From contig CAWGHZ010000006.1 of assembly GCA_963822575.1 (NCBI GenBank), forward strand, positions 558,001 to 622,000: a stretch of DNA of 64,000 bases, given 5' to 3'. Shown piece after piece: positions 1 through 7,755 of this stretch. This stretch comes from CAWGHZ01 sp963822575. Its GTDB lineage: Bacteria; Pseudomonadota; Alphaproteobacteria; MPNO01; DASWLB01. Under the pieces are notes generated by a model, which was given only the letters and a program-made list of their open reading frames with translations, had not been told where the DNA came from and searched no databases. Numbering within the stretch: the first letter of the stretch is position 1; every line of letters begins with the position of its first letter. The translations under genes and the position numbers were made by a program.

Positions 1-1
1 G

Positions 2-337
2 GGGCGGCTGACGGCCGGCCACGCGCGGGCCATCCTCGGCGACACCAACCCGGTCTTCCTGGCGCGCGAGGCGGTGAAGAAGGGGCTCAACGTGCGCCAG
101 CTCGAGGCGATGGCCCAGCGCCGGCGCGAGGACCGGAGCCACACGCCGCCGGCGCCGCCGATCAAGGACGCCGACACGCTGGCGCTCGAACGCGACCTGT
201 CGAACGTGCTGGGCCTCAACGTCTCTATCAAGTTCGGCGCCAAGGGCGGGCAGGTGGTTATCCATTACGCCAGCCTGGAGCAGCTCGACGATGTGCTGCA
301 GCGGCTCAGCCGGGCGGGGGAGCGGAAGGTGGAGTAG
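2..337 (+). CDS. parB: ParB chromosome partitioning protein, C-terminal part
   Basis: The gene enters from the left edge, so only the last 111 residues are visible. They begin with LTAGHARAIL, which belongs to the end of the ParB DNA-binding core. A charged linker follows, then a C-terminal segment ending VIHYASLEQLDDVLQRL, which matches the ParB dimerisation domain. ParB is a CTP-dependent clamp that loads at parS sites near the origin and works with ParA and SMC in chromosome segregation. The convergent neighbours holA, lptE and leuS are the usual alphaproteobacterial order next to parAB. No parS palindrome was seen in the window. The family call is confident; the gene is truncated only by the window edge. 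Confidence 0.93.
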   Translation, partial: GRLTAGHARAILGDTNPVFLAREAVKKGLNVRQLEAMAQRRREDRSHTPPAPPIKDADTLALERDLSNVLGLNVSIKFGAKGGQVVIHYASLEQLDDVLQRLSRAGERKVE

Positions 338-387
338 CGCCCGCGCGTTTCAAATTCTTCAGCAAGATCAATTGCTTGTATGGAGTG

Positions 388-1419
388 CTACCGCCGGCCG
401 GCCCGCGCGGCGCGGGCGCAGAGGGCGACGAGGGCGCGCTCGCAGATGGCCTCGGCGGGAAGACCGGTGGTCTTGCAGTCGGCCTCGGCGGCGGCGAGGG
501 AGTCGAGCGCATCGGCTAGGGCGGGCAGGGACCAGCGGGAAAGCTGCGAACGGAACGCCGCCTCGCGCTTGAAGAAGGGCTTGGGCCTGAGCGCGCCGAT
601 GGCGCGCGCCGCGTCCATGCCGCCGGCCATCATCGCCTTGGCAAGGTGCAGCCGCTGGCAATGGCGCGCGGCGGCGCGCAGCACGGTCACCGGGCTGGTG
701 CCCTCCGCGGCGACGCGTGCGAGGACGCGGCCGAGCTCGCGCTGCTCGCCGCCGGCGGCGGCGTAGGCGAGGTCCTCGAGCGTCATCTCGGCGGAATCGC
801 CGACGCACTGTTCCGCGTCGTCGAGCGTCACTTCGCTCTCGTTCAGGCAGTAGAGGGCGAGCTTCTCGATCTCGCTGCGGATGGCCAGCCGGTCGCCGCC
901 GAGCCGGGTCGAGAGATAGGCGAGCGCGTCGGGCGCGACGGCGAGCCCGCGGCTGCGCAGCGTGTCGGCGATCACGGTGGTAAGCGCCTGGCCCTCGTCG
1001 ACGTAGCAGGGAAGCGCCGCGGCGCCGGGCGCGCGCTCGAACAGGACGCGCAGCTTGGCGCGCGGGCCGAGGTCGCCGGCCTCGACAACGACCAGCGCGT
1101 CGCCCGGCGCCTCGGCGAGGAAGGATTCGAACAGGGCGGCGAGGGCGTCGGTCGCCTCGCGCACCCACACCGCGCGCCGCCCGCCGGTGAGCGAGATCGC
1201 CTGCGCCTCGTCGGCAAGCCGTGCCGGGTCGGCGGAAAGTGCCGCGCCGTTCGTTTCGGCGACGCGGAACGGGTCCGATACGTCGCCCGCGACGCCCGCC
1301 ACCAGGGCCCGCGCGCGCTCGCGCACCAGCCCGATGTCCGGCCCGTAGACCAGCACCGCGCGCGCCGCGGCGTCGGGCGCGCGCACGAAGGCGTCGGCGC
1401 GCCGTGCGTCGACCTTCAC
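388..1419 (-). CDS. holA: DNA polymerase III subunit delta
   Basis: This 343-residue protein is the clamp-loader delta subunit, which opens the beta sliding clamp during replication. It starts MKVDARRADAFV and continues into the delta-type nucleotide-binding-like fold (VLVYGPDIGLVRERARAL). The LAYLSTRLGGDRLAIRSEIEKLALY segment is typical of the middle of the family. Length fits HolA (about 340 residues). Its ATG overlaps the end of lptE by 4 bases (ATGA), which indicates translational coupling in a leuS-lptE-holA unit. It converges with parB across about 50 bases in which no strong terminator was seen. Confidence 0.93.
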   Translation of the reverse strand: MKVDARRADAFVRAPDAAARAVLVYGPDIGLVRERARALVAGVAGDVSDPFRVAETNGAALSADPARLADEAQAISLTGGRRAVWVREATDALAALFESFLAEAPGDALVVVEAGDLGPRAKLRVLFERAPGAAALPCYVDEGQALTTVIADTLRSRGLAVAPDALAYLSTRLGGDRLAIRSEIEKLALYCLNESEVTLDDAEQCVGDSAEMTLEDLAYAAAGGEQRELGRVLARVAAEGTSPVTVLRAAARHCQRLHLAKAMMAGGMDAARAIGALRPKPFFKREAAFRSQLSRWSLPALADALDSLAAAEADCKTTGLPAEAICERALVALCARAARAGRR

Positions 1420-1901
1420 AAGCCGCGCCCCGCGGCGGATTGGCTCAATGCGACCGAGAGGCGGGTGCGGATGCGCTCGCTCAGATCGCGCATCGCCTGC
1501 CGCCGGGCCTCCGTCTCGCTCGACACCGTCGCGAACCCTTGCCGCAATATGTTGTAGCTCACCTCGGTGGTCGCGCTACCGGCTGCGACCGACTCGTGCG
1601 TGCGCGCGGTATAGAGCATGTAGGAGGCGCTGAACACCAGCGCGGCGCGCGTCGCCGTCTCGTCTGGTCGAATCGCGAGCTCCTGCTTGGACTCGGCGAG
1701 CCTCACCTCGAGGACGTAGCGCGGCTGTGCCGGCACGCCGTGCGGCGTCAGCCGGTCGAGAAGGTCGTTGCGCAGCATCTGTCCGGTGCGGTCCTGGATT
1801 GGCGCGATGCGGATGGCGGCAAGCTGCGCCGGCGCGACGCCCGACGGCGAGCCGTAGAGCGGCTCGAACCCGCACGCGCTCGCCAGAAAGCCCAAGGTCA
1901 T
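1416..1901 (-). CDS. lptE: LPS-assembly lipoprotein LptE
   Basis: LptE is an outer-membrane lipoprotein that plugs LptD and guides lipopolysaccharide to the cell surface. The predicted protein (161 residues) starts MTLGFLASACGFEPLYG, with the lipobox LASAC only ten residues in. The rest is the small alpha/beta LptE fold (IRIAPIQDRTGQMLRNDLLDRL). The signal sequence is unusually short and lacks a basic n-region. The open frame continues upstream, but only into a palindromic repeat at about 1946-2069, so a longer start is not convincing. Possibly the repeat invaded the original 5' end. Position between leuS and holA is the conserved alphaproteobacterial arrangement. Function is confident; the start codon is less so. 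Confidence 0.87.
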   Translation of the reverse strand: MTLGFLASACGFEPLYGSPSGVAPAQLAAIRIAPIQDRTGQMLRNDLLDRLTPHGVPAQPRYVLEVRLAESKQELAIRPDETATRAALVFSASYMLYTARTHESVAAGSATTEVSYNILRQGFATVSSETEARRQAMRDLSERIRTRLSVALSQSAAGRGL

Positions 1902-1945
1902 GACGAAGGCGGCCGAAAGGAAGGGTGTAGTGCGGCCAGTTCTCC

Positions 1946-2069
1946 CCCTCTTCGCCCCTGGGGGCGGAGAGGGCCGGGGTGAGGTGGGAGAGACCGCAGC
2001 GCCGAAAAGGACCCATCTCACCCGGCACGCTGCGCGCGCCACCCTCTCCCCCCTAAAGGGTGAAGAGGG
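1946..2069. repeat. Paired palindromic intergenic repeats (family C)
   Basis: Two hairpins with CCCTCT...AGAGGG arms lie at 1946-1973 and 2042-2069. Between them, GGGGTGAGG near 1976 faces CATCTCACCC near 2011, so the whole block is roughly an inverted pair. A single copy of the same hairpin is at 17681-17708. This is a dispersed intergenic element between leuS and lptE with no coding capacity of its own. Confidence 0.75.
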
Positions 2070-2094
2070 ACTCAAGCGAGGAGTGCCCGCCATC

Positions 2095-4665
2095 TCACAC
2101 CACAAAGTTTATGATGCGGTTGGGCACGAATACTTTCTTGCGAACGGAGCGGCCCTCGAGCGACTTCACGACATTGGCGTTGGCGAGCGCTACTTCCGTG
2201 CAGGCGGACTTGTCCGAGTCACGAGGCACTTCGATTGTGGCGCGCAGCCTCCCGAGCACCTGGACGGCAATCTTTACTGTGTCCTCGACCAGCAACGCCG
2301 GATCGGCGACCGGCCAGGGCTGGTCGACCAGCAGCGTGCCGTGCCCCAGCGCCTGCCACAGCTCCTCGGCGAGATGCGGCATCATCGGCCCGATCAGCCG
2401 CACGACGGTCTCGTAGCCTTCGCGCCGGTCGGCGCCGGCGTCCCCGGGCGCGTCGGCTAGCGCGTTGGCGAGCTCGTAGATGCGGGCGACGGCGCGGTTG
2501 AAATGGAACCCCTCGAGGTCGCCGGTCACCGCCGCAACGGTCTGGTGCACCTTGCGGCGCAGCGCTTCGCGCGCAGGATCGTTGCCGGCGGCGACGTCCG
2601 TGCCGGGCGGCGGCAGCGAGGCGGCCTTGGGCACGATCATGCGCCACAGCCGGTTGACGAAGCGCCAGGCGCCGGCGATACCCGACTCGGTCCAGTCCAT
2701 GTCGCGCTCGGGCGGCGAGTCCGACAGCATGAACCAGCGCGCGGTGTCGGCGCCGTAGGTCAGGATGATGTCCTCCGGATCGATGACGTTCTTCTTCGAC
2801 TTCGACATCTTCTCGGATCGGCCGATCACGATTGGCTCGCCCGTGCCGGAGCGCACCGACGTGTCGCCTTGCCGCTCCACCTCGGTGGGCGGCACCCATT
2901 CGCCTGCGCCGGTGCGGTAGGTTTCGTGGCAGATCATGCCCTGGGTGAACAGCCCGGCGAACGGCTCGTCGACGCCGAGATGGCCGCAGCGCTTCATCGC
3001 GCGGGCAAAGAAGCGCGAATAGAGAAGATGCAGGATCGCGTGCTCGACCCCACCGATATACTGGTCGACGGGCAGCCAGTAGGCGGCGGCGTGGGCGTCG
3101 ACCGGCTCGGCGGCGCGCGGCGAGCAGAAGCGCGCGAAGTACCACGACGACTCGACGAACGTGTCGAACGTGTCGGTCTCGCGCCGCGCCGGGGCGCCGC
3201 AGCGCGGGCAGGGCACGTCCTTCCAGGTGGGGTGGCGCTCCAGCGGATTGCCCGGCCGGTCGAACGTCACGTCCTCCGGCAGCTTCACGGGCAGATCCGC
3301 GGCGGGCACCGGCACGATGCCGCACGCGTCGCAATGGATCACCGGGATCGGGCAGCCCCAGTAGCGCTGGCGTGACACGCCCCAGTCGCGCAGCCGGTAG
3401 TTGATCTCGCGCTTGCCGTGCCCCGCCTGCTCCAGCCGGCGCGCGACCTCGTCCTTCGCCGCCGCGACCGAGAGCCCGTCGAGGAAGTCGGAATTGGCGA
3501 GGCGGCCGTCGTCGGTATAGGCCTCGTCGCCTACCGCGAAGCCCTTCGGGTCGGCGCCCTCAGGGATCACTACCGGGCGCACCGGAAGGCGGTACTTGCG
3601 GGCGAAATCGAGGTCGCGCTGGTCGTGCGCCGGGCAGCCGAAGATCGCGCCGGTGCCGTACTCCATCAGCACGAAGTTGGCCACGTAGACCGGCAGCTCG
3701 CGCCCCGCCACGAACGGGTGCTGCGCGCGCAGCCCGGTGTCGTAGCCCTTCTTCTCGGCCTGCTCGATGGCGGCTTCGGAGGTGCCGAGATGGCGGCACT
3801 GGGCGATGAATTCGGCGAGCTTCGGGTCGTTCGCCGCCAGCTCGTCGGCCAGCGGATGGTCGGGCGAGACGGCGCAGAAGCTTGCCCCGAAGATCGTGTC
3901 GGGACGGGTCGTGTAGACGACCAGCCGGTCGGCGCGGCCGGCCAGCGCGAACTCCATGCGCAGCCCCTCGGACCGGCCGATCCAGTTCTCCTGCATCAGC
4001 CGCACCTTCTCCGGCCAGCGGTCGAGCGTCGGCAGCGCGGCCAGCAGCTCGTCGGCGAAGTCGGAGATGCGGAAGAACCACTGCGCGAGCTTGCGCTTCT
4101 CCACCGGCGCGCCGGAGCGCCAGCCGCGCCCGTCGATCACCTGCTCGTTGGCCAGCACCGTCCGGTCGACCGGGTCCCAGTTCACCCAGCTCTCGCGCCG
4201 GTAGATCAGCCCGGCGGCGAGGAAGTCGAGGAACATGCGCTGCTCGTGGCGGTAATAGTCAGGATCGCAGGTGGCGAACTCGCGGTCCCAATCGAGCGAC
4301 AGCCCCATCAGCTTCAGCTGGTCGCGCATGACCGCGATGTTCTCGTAGGTCCACTTGGCGGGATGGACGCCCTTCTCGATGGCGGCGTTCTCGGCCGGCA
4401 TGCCGAACGCGTCCCAGCCCATCGGGTGCAGCACGTTGAAGCCCTGCGCCCGCTTATAGCGCGCCACCACGTCGCCCAGCGTGTAGTTGCGCACGTGGCC
4501 CATGTGGATGCGCCCCGACGGGTAGGGGAACATCTCCAGCACGTAGTATTTGGGCCGCGCCGGGTCGGCCGCCACACGGAACGACGCGCGCTCGGCCCAG
4601 ACACGCTGCCAGCGCGCCTCGGCATCCTTGAAGTTATAGCGGGAGGGGGACGGTTCGCTCGCCAT
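2095..4665 (-). CDS. leuS: Leucyl-tRNA synthetase
   Basis: This class I aminoacyl-tRNA synthetase of 856 residues charges tRNA-Leu. The HIGH-type motif is seen as HMGH in YPSGRIHMGHVRNYTLGD near residue 50, and the KMSKS loop as EKMSKSKKN in the C-terminal half. Between them lie the CP1 editing domain and a cysteine pair region (CDACG...CPRCG) typical of bacterial LeuRS. The open frame runs further upstream, but homology starts at MASEPSPSRYNFKDAEARWQ, so the ATG at 4665 was chosen. The DUF3576 lipoprotein gene lies 71 bases upstream on the same strand, and lptE-holA follow. Confidence 0.97.
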   Translation of the reverse strand: MASEPSPSRYNFKDAEARWQRVWAERASFRVAADPARPKYYVLEMFPYPSGRIHMGHVRNYTLGDVVARYKRAQGFNVLHPMGWDAFGMPAENAAIEKGVHPAKWTYENIAVMRDQLKLMGLSLDWDREFATCDPDYYRHEQRMFLDFLAAGLIYRRESWVNWDPVDRTVLANEQVIDGRGWRSGAPVEKRKLAQWFFRISDFADELLAALPTLDRWPEKVRLMQENWIGRSEGLRMEFALAGRADRLVVYTTRPDTIFGASFCAVSPDHPLADELAANDPKLAEFIAQCRHLGTSEAAIEQAEKKGYDTGLRAQHPFVAGRELPVYVANFVLMEYGTGAIFGCPAHDQRDLDFARKYRLPVRPVVIPEGADPKGFAVGDEAYTDDGRLANSDFLDGLSVAAAKDEVARRLEQAGHGKREINYRLRDWGVSRQRYWGCPIPVIHCDACGIVPVPAADLPVKLPEDVTFDRPGNPLERHPTWKDVPCPRCGAPARRETDTFDTFVESSWYFARFCSPRAAEPVDAHAAAYWLPVDQYIGGVEHAILHLLYSRFFARAMKRCGHLGVDEPFAGLFTQGMICHETYRTGAGEWVPPTEVERQGDTSVRSGTGEPIVIGRSEKMSKSKKNVIDPEDIILTYGADTARWFMLSDSPPERDMDWTESGIAGAWRFVNRLWRMIVPKAASLPPPGTDVAAGNDPAREALRRKVHQTVAAVTGDLEGFHFNRAVARIYELANALADAPGDAGADRREGYETVVRLIGPMMPHLAEELWQALGHGTLLVDQPWPVADPALLVEDTVKIAVQVLGRLRATIEVPRDSDKSACTEVALANANVVKSLEGRSVRKKVFVPNRIINFVV

Positions 4666-4736
4666 CGTGCCAACGGATTGAAGGCGCGGCGGGGCCGCGC
4701 GGGGCGGTGTCCTGCCGGGACGCGCCGGCGGCGGGC

Positions 4737-5297
4737 TCAGCGGCTGGCCTGGGCCATGCGCAGCTGGCGCGCCCGGGTGAGGATCTCGTTCTCGAGGTTG
4801 GTGCCGGCCTCCTGCGCGACGGCGGCCGTCTGCCATGTACCGTCGGCGGTCTTCGCCTGGCGGAACAGAGCGACCTTGAGGCCGTCGGCGCGCAGCTCGC
4901 GGCCGAGGATGTAGATGTTCATCTTGAAGCGCTCGTCCTTCGCGCCAGGCGGCGTGTACCAGTCGGTGATGATCACGCCGCCGAACGGGTCGGCCGACGC
5001 CAGCGGCATGAACGAGATGGTGTCGAGCGAGGCACGCCACAGGAAGCTGTTGACGCCAAGCCCGGCGCCGCCCTGTCCGGGATTCTTCGAGGTGCCGAAG
5101 ATGTCGAACCCGCCCTCGCCGAATACGGTCTGCCGCTTGTCGCGGTCGCCGGACATCACGACGGCCTGGTTCTTCCCGCCGCCGCCCTCCGGATAGTTGG
5201 CGGAGTTGACCGGCACGTCGTTGCCGCAGGCGGCGACCCCGATGGCGAGCGCGGCGAGCAGGGCGGTCGCGGTCGCACGCATCCAATACGTCGTCAT
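4737..5297 (-). CDS. DUF3576 domain lipoprotein
   Basis: This protein of 186 residues has an N-terminal signal followed by a lipobox-like VAAC at about residues 21-24, so it is probably an envelope lipoprotein. The body carries the features of the DUF3576 family (KRQTVFGEGGFDIFG, WRASLDTISFMPL, GGVIITDWYTPPG). Family members sit directly upstream of leuS in many alphaproteobacteria, as here, but their role is unknown. An envelope function would fit the linkage with lptE. Family membership is well supported; no activity can be assigned. Confidence 0.85.
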   Translation of the reverse strand: MTTYWMRATATALLAALAIGVAACGNDVPVNSANYPEGGGGKNQAVVMSGDRDKRQTVFGEGGFDIFGTSKNPGQGGAGLGVNSFLWRASLDTISFMPLASADPFGGVIITDWYTPPGAKDERFKMNIYILGRELRADGLKVALFRQAKTADGTWQTAAVAQEAGTNLENEILTRARQLRMAQASR

Positions 5298-5372
5298 TCC
5301 GGCACGATCCCTCTATGGCCCCGGGCGGCACGACTTTACAGGAAAGGCCCGGACCGGACAACGCGCGCGACG

Positions 5373-5392
5373 ATCGGGCGCGTCCGCCCGAT
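5373..5392 (-). terminator. Hairpin after corA
   Basis: ATCGGGCG and CGCCCGAT form an 8-bp stem with a 4-base loop, starting two bases after the corA stop codon on the minus strand. There is no T-tract, so it may only stabilise the 3' end of the message. Confidence 0.45.
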
Positions 5393-5394
5393 TT

Positions 5395-6535
5395 CTACCG
5401 CCGCCGCCGGCGGGTCCAGATCCAGCCCTTGCGCCAGAAATAGAACACGAGCACCCCGGCGATCGCCGCCATCAGGCCCAGCGCGAAGGGATAGCCCCAG
5501 CGCCAGTGCAGCTCCGGCATGTTCAGGTGCGAGGCCTGATAGTCGAAATTCATCCCGTAAAGGCTCGCGATGAAGCCAAGCGGGATGAAGATCGTCGAAA
5601 TGATGGTCAGGACCTTCATGATCTCGTTGAGCCGAGTCGACACCGACGAGAGGTAGAGGTCGTGCAGGCCCGAAGCGATGTCGCGGTAGGTCTCGACCAC
5701 GTCCAAAAGGGTGATCGCATGGTCGTAGCAGTCGCGGAGGTAGATCGCCGTCGAGTTCGGATATGCGGGGGCTCCGGTCGCGGATCAGCGCGTTGACCAG
5801 TTCGCGCTGCGGCCACACCACCCGGCGCAGCGCCAGAAGGTCGCGCTTCAGCGCATGGATGCGCCCGATCAGTGCCGGGTCGGCACGCTCGGCCAGCTCG
5901 TCCTCCAGCAACTCGACCTGCTCGCCCGTGTTCTCCAGCACCGGGAAGTAAGAATTGATCACCGCGTCGACCAGCGCGTAGGTCAGATAGTCGCCGCCGC
6001 CGAAGCGCAACTGGCCGCGCCGCGTGCGCAGCCGGTCGCGCACCGGGTCGAAGCAGTCGCCCTCGCTCTCCTGGAAGGTCAACACGTACCCGTCGCCGAG
6101 GAAGAGCGAAAGCTGCTCGGTGTCGAACCGCTCCTCGGTCGGGTGCGGCATGCGGATCACGACGAAGGTGTGCTCTTCGTACTCCTCCACCTTTGGGCGC
6201 TGGTGCGACGACACCACGTCCTCGAGCGCGAGGCGGTGCACGCCGAACTTGTCGGCGATGCGCTGCACCGTCTCGATGTCGCCCAGCCCGTCGACGTTGA
6301 CCCAGGTGACGGCATAGAGCCCCAGCAGCTCGTCGACCTCGTCGATATCGAGGATGCGCCGCTCGAAAATGCGGTCCGGTCCGTAGGCGAGGACGCGGAT
6401 GACAGGGCACGGCGCGTCGGGATCGGGCACCAGCGTGCCGGGCGCCGAGCCAGGCGGCGGACGCTGCGACCCGACGATCGCCTCGACGCCGCTGCGCACC
6501 TCGTCGCCTTCGCGAAGCTCGTCTCCGTCGTTCAT
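5395..6535 (-). pseudogene. corA: CorA-type magnesium/cobalt transporter, frameshifted
   Basis: CorA is a homopentameric inner-membrane channel for Mg2+ and Co2+. The N-terminal cytoplasmic domain reads from 6535 (MNDGDELREGDEVRS) down to RDRSPRI at about 5765. The C-terminal part, STAIYLRDCYDHAITLLDVVETYRD through the signature GMN loop (SLYGMNFDY) and the last two membrane helices, is in another frame ending at 5395. One extra base, or two missing, near 5756-5765 accounts for the break; the two parts together would make a normal protein of about 380 residues. The break sits just before the long stalk helix, so the gene as written gives no channel. A sequencing indel cannot be excluded. Confidence 0.85.
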
Positions 6536-6601
6536 ACCGGACCGGCCTAACCGCCCGCGGGATGCGGACGGCGGACCCTAGCGCGCCGGGCCGCGCCGGA
6601 A

Positions 6602-6619
6602 AAGCGTGATCGCGCTTTG
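6602..6619 (-). terminator. Terminator-like hairpin after nadA
   Basis: AAAGCG...CGCTTT forms a small stem immediately after the nadA stop codon. On the minus strand it ends in TTTT, giving a weak intrinsic-terminator look. Confidence 0.5.
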
Positions 6620-6620
6620 C

Positions 6621-7634
6621 CTACTTGCGGCCGATGTCCAGCATGCGCTCGACCGACCGGCGGGCGCGGGCCGCGACGGCGGGGTCGATCTCCACCCGGG
6701 GAGCCAGGGTCAGCAACGAGTTGTGAATGTTGTCGAGCGTGATGCGCTTCATGTGCGGGCATAGGTTGCACGGGCGCACGAACTCGATCTCCGGATAGTC
6801 GGCGGCTACGTTGTCGCTCATCGAGCACTCGGTGACCATCAGCACGCGGGCCGGCCGCCGGTCATGTACGAAGGCGCTCATCCCCGCGGTCGAGCCGACA
6901 TAGTCGGCGGCGTCCAGCACGTCGGGCGGGCACTCGGGATGGGCGATCACGGTGAGGCCCGGATGGGCCGCGCGGTAGGACTCGATCTCCGCCCCCGTGA
7001 AGCGCTCGTGCACCTCGCAATGACCGTGCCAGGCGACGATCTCGACGTCGGTGTTCCGGGCGACATGGTTGGCGAGATAGGCGTCCGGCAGGAAGATCAC
7101 CTTGGGTGCGCCCAGCGCCTCCACCACCTCCACCGCGTTGGCCGAGGTGCAGCACACGTCGACCTCTGCCTTTACCTCGGCCGAAGTGTTGACGTAGGCG
7201 ACCACCGGCACGCCCGGATAGCGCTGGCGCAACAGCCGCACGTCCGCCCCGGCGATCGAGGCGGCGAGGGAGCAGCCGGCCTCTCGGTCGGGGATCAGCA
7301 CGGTCTTCTCGGGGTTCAGCAGCTTCGCGGTTTCGGCCATGAAGTGCACGCCGGCCAGCACGATGATCTCGGCGTCGGTCTCGGCCGCTTGGCGCGCCAG
7401 CGCCAGCGAATCGCCGACGATGTCGGCGACGCAGTGATAGATTTCCGGCGTCTGGTAGTTGTGCGCCAGGATCACCGCATTGCGCTGGCGCTTCAGCCGG
7501 TTGATCGCGTCGATGAGCGGCGCGTGCACCGGCCATTCGATCTCCGGGATCACGTGGCGCACCCGGTCGTAAAGCGGCGCGGTGGCGCGTGCCACGATGG
7601 GGGTGTAGCTCAGTTCCGCCGTCGTCGTGTTCAT
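6621..7634 (-). CDS. nadA: Quinolinate synthase NadA
   Basis: NadA condenses iminoaspartate with dihydroxyacetone phosphate to give quinolinate, the first dedicated precursor of NAD, using an oxygen-sensitive [4Fe-4S] cluster. The three cluster cysteines are visible in VDVCCTSANAVEV, HPECPPDVLD and RPCNLCPHMK. The frame is open to 7733, but the ATG at 7634 (MNTTTAELSY) was chosen because a promoter and operator occupy 7673-7721; the protein is then 337 residues. nadB and nadC, the usual partners, are not adjacent. The gene lies directly downstream of nrtR on the same strand and is probably repressed by it at the 19-bp palindrome upstream. Confidence 0.95.
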   Translation of the reverse strand: MNTTTAELSYTPIVARATAPLYDRVRHVIPEIEWPVHAPLIDAINRLKRQRNAVILAHNYQTPEIYHCVADIVGDSLALARQAAETDAEIIVLAGVHFMAETAKLLNPEKTVLIPDREAGCSLAASIAGADVRLLRQRYPGVPVVAYVNTSAEVKAEVDVCCTSANAVEVVEALGAPKVIFLPDAYLANHVARNTDVEIVAWHGHCEVHERFTGAEIESYRAAHPGLTVIAHPECPPDVLDAADYVGSTAGMSAFVHDRRPARVLMVTECSMSDNVAADYPEIEFVRPCNLCPHMKRITLDNIHNSLLTLAPRVEIDPAVAARARRSVERMLDIGRK

Positions 7635-7672
7635 CGTCGTCGCGTCCCCGGACGCTGTTCGAAGGAGTTTTT

Positions 7673-7691
7673 TATACTCAAACTGAGTATA
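7673..7691. promoter_or_regulatory. Probable NrtR operator of nadA
   Basis: TATACTCAAACTGAGTATA is a perfect inverted repeat with 8-bp arms and a 3-base centre, in an AT-rich patch of otherwise GC-rich DNA. It starts one base after the -10 hexamer of the nadA promoter, so a bound protein would cover the transcription start. The only regulator gene nearby is nrtR. The assignment to NrtR is inference from context and from the palindromic type of site known for this family. Confidence 0.75.
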
Positions 7692-7692
7692 T

Positions 7693-7721
7693 AATATAGG
7701 ACGCCCGGCGCGCCGATGCAA
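7693..7721 (-). promoter_or_regulatory. Sigma70-type promoter of nadA
   Basis: On the minus strand a -35 TTGCAT (7716-7721) and a -10 TATATT (7693-7698) are separated by exactly 17 bases. Transcription would start inside the adjoining palindrome and leave a leader of about 50 bases before the nadA ATG. Confidence 0.65.
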
Positions 7722-7755
7722 TGAAAGTTTCATCGAGGGGGCGAGGGGTGCGGCG

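Noticed and set aside
1..387. parS sites near parB
   Set aside because: No GTTTCACGTGAAAC-like palindrome was found here or elsewhere in the window.
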